Shown here piece after piece: positions 1-6,879 of a stretch of 10,955 nt of DNA; position 1 is the stretch's first letter, and every line of letters begins with the position of its first letter. Position numbers and translations under genes: made by a program. The stretch comes from an uncultured Terrimonas sp. Lineage in GTDB: Bacteria > Bacteroidota > Bacteroidia > Chitinophagales > Chitinophagaceae. Where the stretch lies: assembly GCA_946886925.1 (NCBI GenBank), contig CAMPJQ010000042.1, positions 1 to 10,955 on the forward strand, given 5' to 3'. The notes beneath the pieces are model-generated. The model saw only the letters and a program-made list of their open reading frames with translations. It did no database searches and had not been told where the DNA came from.

Positions 1-175
1 CGCCTTTGTGTGAGAATAGTGAAAATTTTATCATGTACGTTTCAAATAGCGTGATTTAATTATTCCCGGACAAGGTTAATGGTAACATTATGAAGCAAAT
101 CGGTTTCCCATGGCGAATGCTGCAAAAAGCTTTCAATTGCCTTGATATTTCATATTAATGGTACGCTCAAATTCA
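1..175. other. Intergenic or unassigned left edge
   Basis: No reading frame on either strand is long enough to call. On the minus strand stops are frequent. One ATG at 32-34 (minus) stays open to the left edge for 11 codons (MIKFSLFSHKG) and could start the next gene of the operon, but it has no ribosome binding site and is too short to judge. On the plus strand, frame 3 stays open from the edge to a TAA at 57-59, which could equally be the tail of a convergent gene. No hairpin followed by a T-tract was found after the oxidoreductase, so the operon may continue leftward. Confidence 0.5.
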
Positions 176-1807
176 TTACTTTTTATTGAGACTTCCTTTC
201 TCTAAGTAAGGATCTTTCTGCAACCACTGCTGCAACTCAGGTACATTAACTTTTTGTACAGGAATATCTTTTGCAATAGCTAATGATGCAGCCATGGCAG
301 CAGATTGCCCCAGGACCATAAAAACAGGTTCCATACGTATAGACCCATAAGCAATATGGCTTGACGATAGACAAACAGGTACCAGCAAATTGGTACACTC
401 CTTTTGTTTGGGAGTTATAGCGCGGTAGGACACTGCGTAAGGATGCTCTACTCTTACCTCTACGTTTCCTTCATTTTTCACCATCCCGTTCACTACTATC
501 CGGTCGCAATTGTGACTGTCCATACCGTAGGAAGCAAAGCCTATTCCGTCATCTACTTTGGCTTCGCCCCTGCAGTTGTGTTCGGTCATAATGTACTCAC
601 CAATCATACGGCGGCCTTCCCGAACATAAAGCTGTGGTGTAAAGTGATCAAACTGTTCATATTCATCTTTGGGGTATCCCCATTTCCTGACAAATGCCTG
701 CAATGTATCGGGTACGCGTTTATCGCTGGTCATAAAGTAGAGCAAACCTTTGGTATAAGAAAGCGCTTCCTGAAGCATTTCCTCCCTTTTTGTATAGCCT
801 GCTTCCGGCCAATCATAATTCATTCCCATCATATCTGTTGAAAATCCTCCACGGTTATTGATATCCGTTTTACGGTTCGGCATAAGGCTCCAGATGAAAT
901 ATTGATTGATACCCCGCATACCAGGCTGGGCTTCAAAAAGGCGGGCCATCAGTTCATACCTGGTGGAATCATAATCTTCCGGGCGCGTAATGGGTAAACT
1001 ATTTGCGGCACTATCGGTAAGGCATATCCTAAAATTATATGCCTGTACTTTTTTATCTCCTGTACCGGCAGGTTTAACCTTATTGTTAGTGATACCCCAT
1101 ACCAGGCCACTGGAGGGATCATCAGCAATTTTGTATGGGCTTACTCCATCCGGGAACTGGTGATAACCGGATTGTTTGTGATATTCCGGCAATTGGAAAC
1201 CATTGAGCGTTTCTTTGTACACACTGTTATCTTCACGCCCTACAAAATAGGAAACACGGGCCATAGCCATTAAGTCGCCTTCATAGGTACAATCAAGAAA
1301 TTGTTTTGCGCTCACGCTGATGGTTTTCCCGGCGCGTGCATCATTCAGTTGAATCGAACGGATAACAGTTCCTTTTTTTTCTACTTTGGAGAGTTGTGTT
1401 TCCATCAGCAATGTTATCTTTCCTTCGCGAACATAATCCTGCATTACTTCCAGCGCAATACGCGGTTCAAATGTCCATTGTTCGCCGGAGACAAGTCCAT
1501 ATTTTTTTGCTATCCTTTGATAAAATTGCAGAGACAGTCCTGTGATAGACTCCTTTAGCCCTGCATCTGTTTTGCCCAATCCGCCTGTAGTCAGCCCCCC
1601 AATCATTTTCCCGGGCTCAACCAATATAACGCTATTACCACATTTTACTGCTGCATACGCCGCGATTACACCTGCAGAGCTGGCTCCGTAAATACAGATA
1701 TCTGCAGAATGTGTGGCTGATTTGCCCGATTGACCCATTGCCGCATACAATAACAGCACAAGTGCTGATAAGACTAACAGGCACCTGTTAATAATTTTAT
1801 ATTTCAT
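176..1807 (-). CDS. Secreted FAD-dependent oxidoreductase (FAD_oxidored family)
   Basis: This 543-residue protein is probably an exported flavoprotein oxidoreductase acting in the periplasm or outside the cell. Residues 1-25 form a signal peptide (basic MKYKIINR, then LVLSALVLLLYAA). The dinucleotide-binding fold follows: strand ADICIY, glycine motif GASSAGVIAA at 41-50, strand VILVE with Glu64 placed to bind the FAD ribose, and the family-typical GGLTTGGLG at 70-78. Further conserved blocks are LDCTYEGDL (171-179), YVREGRRMIGE (394-404) and the C-terminal FAD-contacting stretch MEPVFMVLGQSAAMAA (492-507). The length suits the family, whose members often lie in glycan-utilization loci with mostly unknown substrates. 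It is the last visible gene of the susC-susD operon, 92 bp after susD, and is probably co-transcribed. It is the only enzyme in the locus, so it may oxidise the imported sugar or a cap on it; this is inference. The ATG start gives a complete signal peptide. Confidence 0.9.
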   Translation of the reverse strand: MKYKIINRCLLVLSALVLLLYAAMGQSGKSATHSADICIYGASSAGVIAAYAAVKCGNSVILVEPGKMIGGLTTGGLGKTDAGLKESITGLSLQFYQRIAKKYGLVSGEQWTFEPRIALEVMQDYVREGKITLLMETQLSKVEKKGTVIRSIQLNDARAGKTISVSAKQFLDCTYEGDLMAMARVSYFVGREDNSVYKETLNGFQLPEYHKQSGYHQFPDGVSPYKIADDPSSGLVWGITNNKVKPAGTGDKKVQAYNFRICLTDSAANSLPITRPEDYDSTRYELMARLFEAQPGMRGINQYFIWSLMPNRKTDINNRGGFSTDMMGMNYDWPEAGYTKREEMLQEALSYTKGLLYFMTSDKRVPDTLQAFVRKWGYPKDEYEQFDHFTPQLYVREGRRMIGEYIMTEHNCRGEAKVDDGIGFASYGMDSHNCDRIVVNGMVKNEGNVEVRVEHPYAVSYRAITPKQKECTNLLVPVCLSSSHIAYGSIRMEPVFMVLGQSAAMAASLAIAKDIPVQKVNVPELQQWLQKDPYLEKGSLNKK

Positions 1808-1899
1808 TCTGGTATGTTTATGGTGTTTACAGTGTAAAAATGATTACACTATCATTTAGGAATGTGAAATTATGTTACAAACTACAGCGTTATATTTTG
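1808..1899 (-). promoter_or_regulatory. susD-oxidoreductase gap with interleaved inverted repeats
   Basis: In the minus-strand RNA, positions 1857 to 1831 contain two overlapping 7-bp hairpins that exclude each other: AAATGAT with ATCATTT (1851-1857 / 1838-1844) and AGTGTAA with TTACACT (1844-1850 / 1831-1837), each with a 6-nt loop. A third, shorter option (TTTAC/GTAAA, 1826-1838) reuses the last arm. No T-tract follows, so it is not a classic terminator. It could be an RNA switch or processing site tuning expression of the last gene, or a double-stranded operator. Confidence 0.4.
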
Positions 1900-3345
1900 T
1901 CAATAGCCCGGGTTTTGATCCTGTTGTTCAATATCGGGATTGTTATCAATCTCTTCCTGCGGAATAGGCCAAAGAAGACGGGCGTCTATCACCGTTCTGC
2001 CTGCAAGCTCCATGGCCTGTTTCACGGTGCCTGTTCTTTTTAAATCCTGCCAGCGCTTCCCTTCTACAATAAACTCATAGGCTCTTTCCATTAAAACGGT
2101 ATTGCGAAATTGTTCCTGGTTCATTCCCGAAGCATAATCAACCGGCGAAGGCATTTCAGGATCATAGCCATAAGCTCTTCTTTTTATTGCGTTCAGCCGC
2201 TCAAGAGCCAAAGTGGTAGGACCACCGCCAGCCATGCAATCTGCTTCTGCAAAAATGAGGAAAGCTTCTGCATAGCGGAAAACAGGATCGCTGAAGGTAG
2301 CTAATCCGGAAGGATTGGTAGTGAATTTTTTAAACAAAACAGGCGTGGCAGAAGGCAGGGCAACTGAATCGCCATTCGGCCCAATATATTTTGTATACAG
2401 GTTGAAATCTCTTCGCAGATCGTTACCATTCCAGGTTGAAAGAAAAGAGTTCATATTGGGTAGCCAGGCATATACTCCTCCACTACTATAGTTGTAAGGT
2501 GGCGTGTTGGGCCTGTGCAAATAACCCGGCAAAGCCGATTGCCTTGAATCTGAATGATGGATGGATAATATATCTTCAGAACTGGTGGTTACAGCAAATA
2601 TTTTATAAAAATCATTAGGTTGCTGCACCCTTACTAAACTATACGGTCCACTGTTAATAATATCATCTGCCTCCTTTGCTGCATCAGCCCATTTTTCTGT
2701 TGTGAGGTATACTTCAGCCAAAAGCATTTTTGCCGCCCACTTAGATGCCCGTCCGGTTTCGCTGCTTACCGATTCTGGCAAACCGTTAACAGCGGCTATG
2801 CCGTCTTCGATAATCAGTCCATATACTGCATCTTCCGCCATTCTGGGAGAGCCTACTGCACTGATATCAACACTTTCCGATGTTTTTAAAGGGAGGGGTC
2901 CAAACCCTCTTACGAGATTAAAATATGCCATTGCTCTCAAAAAATGTGCTTCGGCAAGGATTCTGTTCTTTACTGTCTCATCCATTTCAATTGCAGGCAC
3001 ATTGTCGAGGATTGAGTTAGCGCGGTTAATGGTTCTGTAATGAGACGACCAGATGTCTGCTGCTCTTCCGATATTGGCTACATCCAGTATTTGGCTAAAA
3101 ACTGAAATAGGCGCCTGTGATCCCCTTCCGTTTTCATAGTCGGCATGGTTAACAAGGAAGAGCCAGTATGTAATGCCATAATTATCCGCCAAAGATGAAT
3201 AAGCACCTGTAACAGCAGCCTGCGCGTCGGCAGCGTTTTGATAAAAATTTGCTTTGGAAATAAAATCCTTCGGTACTTCTGTCAACTCCTTTTTGCACGA
3301 CGAGATGATGGCGATAAGTCCTATAAATAAAATTGTTCGTTTCAT
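1900..3345 (-). CDS. susD-like: SusD/RagB-family outer-membrane glycan-binding lipoprotein
   Basis: SusD-like proteins sit as a lid on the SusC pore at the cell surface and bind the ligand before import. Here a lipoprotein signal peptide ends in ISSC with the lipidated Cys at residue 17; the following KKE resembles the charged Bacteroidota signal for surface export of lipoproteins. The N-terminal TPR-like domain (about 22-230) contains ILAEAHFLRAMAYFNLVRGFG at 129-149. The C-terminal SusD_RagB domain (about 355-481) shows FRYAEAFLIFAEA (356-368), LNAIKRRAYG, the family motif ERAYEFIVEGKRWQDLKR (420-437), and the usual ending LWPIPQEEIDNNP...NQNPGY-like, here QDQNPGY. At 481 residues it is of normal length. 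The gene starts 18 bp after the susC stop, so the two are translated from one mRNA. The ligand cannot be read from the sequence. Confidence 0.97.
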   Translation of the reverse strand: MKRTILFIGLIAIISSCKKELTEVPKDFISKANFYQNAADAQAAVTGAYSSLADNYGITYWLFLVNHADYENGRGSQAPISVFSQILDVANIGRAADIWSSHYRTINRANSILDNVPAIEMDETVKNRILAEAHFLRAMAYFNLVRGFGPLPLKTSESVDISAVGSPRMAEDAVYGLIIEDGIAAVNGLPESVSSETGRASKWAAKMLLAEVYLTTEKWADAAKEADDIINSGPYSLVRVQQPNDFYKIFAVTTSSEDILSIHHSDSRQSALPGYLHRPNTPPYNYSSGGVYAWLPNMNSFLSTWNGNDLRRDFNLYTKYIGPNGDSVALPSATPVLFKKFTTNPSGLATFSDPVFRYAEAFLIFAEADCMAGGGPTTLALERLNAIKRRAYGYDPEMPSPVDYASGMNQEQFRNTVLMERAYEFIVEGKRWQDLKRTGTVKQAMELAGRTVIDARLLWPIPQEEIDNNPDIEQQDQNPGY

Positions 3346-3363
3346 TGTAAGATAATTTTACTG

Positions 3364-6300
3364 TTAAAACCTAAGTTCTATACCTGCTCCAAATACTCTT
3401 GCATTGGGATAGCCACTTTCATCTGTGCCGATGAACAAACGATCCTCAATAGACTGTGAATCGCTTCCCCTTGTATTTACTTCAGGATCCAGTCCCGGAT
3501 AATTGGTAACAGTAAAAAGATTGGTTGCTTTCAGGTATATGCTTGCGTAACTCAGCCAATTTAATCCCAGCTTATCTACCGGCAGGTTGTAGGACAATTG
3601 TACAGACTTCACCCTCAAATAGCTTCCATCCATAATGAACCTGTTGGAAGGCCGCATTTGTGTGACAGGACTTACCCTGGGGTATTTTGCATTTGGGTTG
3701 GGATTATCCTCTGTCCAGTAGTTGCCAAACAAATCGGCAAATTGATTTTGGGTTCTCTGGAATGAATTGAGATTGGTAAAGGCCGTGGCGAAAAAGATGT
3801 CGTTGCCCTTAACTCCCTGCAGAAAAATATTCAGACTAAAATTTTTATACGAAAAATTTGAATTGAACCCAAATTCAAGATCAGGATATGGCGTACCGAG
3901 TATTACGCGATCCAACGGTGTGATAGAACCATCCTTGTTAACATCTGAAAATTGTATATACCCGTTTTCATCCAGCCCATTTTCCTGGTAACCATAAAAA
4001 GCACCCAATGGCTGGCCCACCCGTGCGATGTTATAACCCGGCAATCCTGAGGTTTGCCCTACAGTAACAATATCGCTTCCTCCGGCTATTTTAACCACTT
4101 TGTTCTTATTCATGGATAACTGGGTAGAGACATCCCATTTAAATTCATGGGTAAGGATATCGGCATTAAGTCCGAATTCAAGTCCCTGGTTTTGAATTTC
4201 ACCAAAATTTTGGAGAATGAATCCAAAACCTACGGATGGCGGTAATGGCACAGAAGCCAGGAGGTCATGCGTATTTTTCTTATAGTAATCAAAAGTAAAT
4301 CCAAGCCTGTTGCTTAAAATACTGAGGTCAAGCCCCAGATCGAGCTCACTGCTGGTTTCCCATTTCAACTGGCTGTTTGAAATACCGGAAGGAGCATATC
4401 CTACACTTTCTGTATTTCCGTTATAGATATACTTTACGGGCGACATCCTGTCAAGAGACTGGTAGGGAGACAATGCCGTATTACCTGTAATACCATAGCT
4501 TGCCCGTAGTTTAAGGTTGTCAATAAACTTTAGGTTTTCTCTCATAAAGCGCTCTTCAGAAATTCTCCATGCCAAAGCTCCCGAGGGAAATATGCCCCAC
4601 TTATTGTCTTTACCAAATCTCGAAGACCCGTCCGAACGAAGGCTGGCAGTAACGTAGTATTTATCCCAGATAGAATAATTCACCCTGCCAAGCCCTGAAA
4701 CCAAATGCCATTCGGAGATGCCTGAAGAAGGAGGATTAATGGTTTCCGCAGAGCCGAGATTGTAGTTTTCTGTAATGTTGTTTGTAAATCCTGAAACAGA
4801 AATCCCTGATCTTCTTGACATATATGTCTGGTAAGTAAATCCACCGGTAACGGCTAAACGTTGCGAATGATCAAAGCTTTTTGAATAGGTAAGTACGTTT
4901 TCATTCAGGAATGAATTCCAATATGTATTGCTGTTGGAAGCGCCGCCACGGTCATTGGCATAAATGATCGGGCTAAAGCCATCATTGATGGAGTTTTCAT
5001 ATTCAAGTCCAAGCCTTGTAGTAAAAGACAGGTCGCTGGTAATTTTTATATTCAGGGCATTATTCAGTAATATGGTGTTTGCCAATGTTTTGTTTTTGTA
5101 AGGCTTGTTCCAAAGCATTGGATTTCTGATATCTCCCGGATCAGTGAATGGATAAGCTTCTCCTATACGTACGGGTAATCCCTCATCATCATAAATAGAT
5201 ACTGTAGGCGGAGCAGACAAGGCGCCTGAAAACATATTATTCCCTCTTCTGCCATTGTCAACAGGAACGGAAAATTGTTCTCTCCTTGATACGTTAAGAT
5301 TAACCGCAAGGTTGAGCCAGCTTTTTACTTCATGATCCAGGTTAAGCCTGAACGATCCCTTTTGAACGCCCGAGTTAATAATTATCCCCTGTTGGTTGTA
5401 ATAATTCCCTGAAAGCGCATAATTTGTTTTTCCTCCACTACCAGAAAAGCTAAGCGTATGATTTTGAACCGGTGCCGAAGTAAAAATGGCATCCTGCCAA
5501 TCTGTTCCCGGACCAGTAACCTGGTTTACATCGAAATAGGGATCTTTCCCATCATTTTTTAAAAACTCATTCACTACGATAGCATATTGCCTGGCATCTA
5601 ACAACTTGAATCGTTTGGCTGTTTGCTGTACACCGTAATAACTATTTACCGAGATTGTATTTTGAGTTCCCTTTTTTCCTCTTTTGGTAGTTACCATCAC
5701 CACGCCATTTGCTCCTCTTGCCCCATATATGGCGGTAGCCGAAGCATCCTTCAGGATATCAATAGATTCAATATCCGCAGGATTTATAAAATTGATTCCA
5801 CCGGTTACTGGAAAGCCATCTACCACGTACAAAGGATCATTGCTTCCTATCATAGAATTACCTCCGCGTACCCTTACCTGCACCCTCGAACCCGGGGCGC
5901 CGGAATTATGCGCAACCGACACACCACTTGCCCTGCCCTGTAAAGCTTCTCCTACGTTGTACACAGGTACAGCCTGCAGCTCTTTGTTGCTCACCTGTGC
6001 GACCGAACCTGTCAGATCTTTTTTCCTTTGCGTGCCGTATCCTACCACCACCACGTCCGTCAATTGAGAGGCGAACGCTTCCAGTACAATATCAAACACA
6101 GTTTGACTACCTGCTTTTACTGTTTTTGTTTCATACCCCACAATAGAAAAAACCAACACAACATTTTTAACGGAAGAGACGTCCAGCTGAAACCTGCCAT
6201 CAGCGTCAGTAACCGTGCCGTTTTGGGTGCCCTTTACCGTTATACTTACTCCCTGCAGCGGTTCATTTTCAACGGTAGTTACTCTTCCCCTTAACGTAAT

Positions 6301-6723
6301 GTCAACAGGAGGAGCATTGGCATTACTTCCGGGTTGAATGTCCGGAAAAAATGGCAGCTCATTTTTCCTTTTGATAAAAATAGTATTGACTTCAATAGTA
6401 AATCCAAGGCGCTCTTTTTCAAGCACGCGATTCAAAAACTGGCTGAGAGGCATATTTTCGCCATGAATCGTTACAGGTTTTGCTTTTCTAATCTGGCTTG
6501 CCTTGTAACTAACGAAATAGCCGGTTTGCTGTTTGATTGCGGCAAATACTTCCTCAAGCGAAACATTTTTTCCTGAATAAGTAATTGTTTGTGAAACACC
6601 AGCGGCAGTAGTTTGCAAGCAAAGACCGAGGAGTAGAACAGTGGTAAGTTGCATCACTCGCAAAATTTTAGGTAACACTCCACGAACACAAATACGTTCG
6701 TGAATAAAAGCAGTTAATTGCAT
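3364..6723 (-). CDS. susC-like: SusC/RagA TonB-dependent transporter with STN signalling domain
   Basis: This is a 1119-residue outer-membrane beta-barrel that imports a SusD-captured ligand using TonB energy and, because of its extra domain, probably also signals. Order of parts: long signal peptide (hydrophobic core TTVLLLGLCLQTTAAG, 27-42); STN domain about 52-118 (from SLEEVFAAIKQQTGYFVSY to IFIKRK); carboxypeptidase-regulatory-like beta-sandwich about 143-215 (RGRVTTVENEPLQGVSITVKG region); TonB-box-like DVVVVGYG (223-230); plug about 230-348 with VRVRGGNS and the SusC signature KDASATAIYGARGANG (325-340); 22-strand barrel to the terminal Phe (GIELRF). The STN domain marks TonB-dependent transducers, which contact a FecR anti-sigma factor in the periplasm, and such a gene lies directly upstream. 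The start is the ATG at 6721-6723; an internal Met24, which repeats the MQLT sequence, would also leave an intact signal peptide, so the first 23 residues are uncertain. Confidence 0.98.
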   Translation of the reverse strand: MQLTAFIHERICVRGVLPKILRVMQLTTVLLLGLCLQTTAAGVSQTITYSGKNVSLEEVFAAIKQQTGYFVSYKASQIRKAKPVTIHGENMPLSQFLNRVLEKERLGFTIEVNTIFIKRKNELPFFPDIQPGSNANAPPVDITLRGRVTTVENEPLQGVSITVKGTQNGTVTDADGRFQLDVSSVKNVVLVFSIVGYETKTVKAGSQTVFDIVLEAFASQLTDVVVVGYGTQRKKDLTGSVAQVSNKELQAVPVYNVGEALQGRASGVSVAHNSGAPGSRVQVRVRGGNSMIGSNDPLYVVDGFPVTGGINFINPADIESIDILKDASATAIYGARGANGVVMVTTKRGKKGTQNTISVNSYYGVQQTAKRFKLLDARQYAIVVNEFLKNDGKDPYFDVNQVTGPGTDWQDAIFTSAPVQNHTLSFSGSGGKTNYALSGNYYNQQGIIINSGVQKGSFRLNLDHEVKSWLNLAVNLNVSRREQFSVPVDNGRRGNNMFSGALSAPPTVSIYDDEGLPVRIGEAYPFTDPGDIRNPMLWNKPYKNKTLANTILLNNALNIKITSDLSFTTRLGLEYENSINDGFSPIIYANDRGGASNSNTYWNSFLNENVLTYSKSFDHSQRLAVTGGFTYQTYMSRRSGISVSGFTNNITENYNLGSAETINPPSSGISEWHLVSGLGRVNYSIWDKYYVTASLRSDGSSRFGKDNKWGIFPSGALAWRISEERFMRENLKFIDNLKLRASYGITGNTALSPYQSLDRMSPVKYIYNGNTESVGYAPSGISNSQLKWETSSELDLGLDLSILSNRLGFTFDYYKKNTHDLLASVPLPPSVGFGFILQNFGEIQNQGLEFGLNADILTHEFKWDVSTQLSMNKNKVVKIAGGSDIVTVGQTSGLPGYNIARVGQPLGAFYGYQENGLDENGYIQFSDVNKDGSITPLDRVILGTPYPDLEFGFNSNFSYKNFSLNIFLQGVKGNDIFFATAFTNLNSFQRTQNQFADLFGNYWTEDNPNPNAKYPRVSPVTQMRPSNRFIMDGSYLRVKSVQLSYNLPVDKLGLNWLSYASIYLKATNLFTVTNYPGLDPEVNTRGSDSQSIEDRLFIGTDESGYPNARVFGAGIELRF

Positions 6724-6730
6724 ACTTTTG
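6697..6730 (+). promoter_or_regulatory. Predicted plus-strand promoter antisense to the susC start
   Basis: TACTTTTG at 6723-6730 matches the housekeeping Bacteroidota -7 consensus TAnnTTTG at all six fixed bases. A TTCG at 6697-6700, one mismatch from the -33 TTTG element, lies 22 nt upstream, slightly beyond the usual spacing. It points away from susC and overlaps the complement of its start codon. No plus-strand gene follows, but a strong terminator lies about 100 nt downstream. Confidence 0.4.
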
Positions 6731-6733
6731 ATT

Positions 6734-6834
6734 CTGTTTTGGGTTAATGAATAAATTGTCTGTTCAAACCGGAATTTTTATAGAGTTAGCCTGAAATTTT
6801 CCCGGATTCTGTTGCGAGCAGAGTCCGGTTTTTT
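6734..6834 (+). ncRNA. Candidate antisense small RNA opposite the susC leader (DonS-like)
   Basis: The transcript is predicted from the -7 element ending at 6730 to the T-tract ending at 6834, about 100 nt, with the exact 5' end unknown. It lies wholly opposite the susC leader between fecR and susC. In Bacteroides, small RNAs encoded antisense to susC leaders in sigma/anti-sigma-controlled loci, such as DonS in B. fragilis, repress their locus; position, size and orientation here fit that plan. No plus-strand protein is encoded in this stretch. The RNA has an internal alternative pairing (6766-6773 with 6824-6831) that competes with the terminator stem. Direct sequence support is limited to the promoter match and the terminator. 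Confidence 0.45.
6802..6834 (+). terminator. Intrinsic terminator, plus-strand orientation
   Basis: A 10-bp stem (CCGGATTCTG at 6802-6811 with CAGAGTCCGG at 6819-6828) closes a 7-nt loop and is followed by six T (6829-6834). The single imperfect pair is a G-U wobble in plus-strand RNA but a C-A mismatch in minus-strand RNA. The T-tract also exists only in the plus direction; on the minus strand the stem is followed by GGGAAAATTTC. It therefore does not look like the terminator of fecR and would instead end a plus-strand transcript coming from the susC side. Confidence 0.7.
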
Positions 6835-6879
6835 ATTATACAGTTTTTGTGGTTAGCAATATTTATTCCAGGGGGTAAT

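Noticed and set aside
404..841. Plus-strand open frame of 145 codons opposite the oxidoreductase
   Set aside because: It lies wholly inside a well-supported gene on the other strand, and its cysteine-, histidine- and phenylalanine-rich composition is typical of antisense translation.
5684..6067. Plus-strand open frame of 127 codons opposite the susC plug region
   Set aside because: It is antisense to highly conserved SusC coding sequence, shows no domain-like pattern and has no promoter or ribosome binding site. It is a shadow frame.
6802..6828. Hairpin read as a terminator of the minus-strand fecR gene
   Set aside because: In the minus direction the stem has a C-A mismatch and is followed by GGGAAAATTTC rather than a T-tract.
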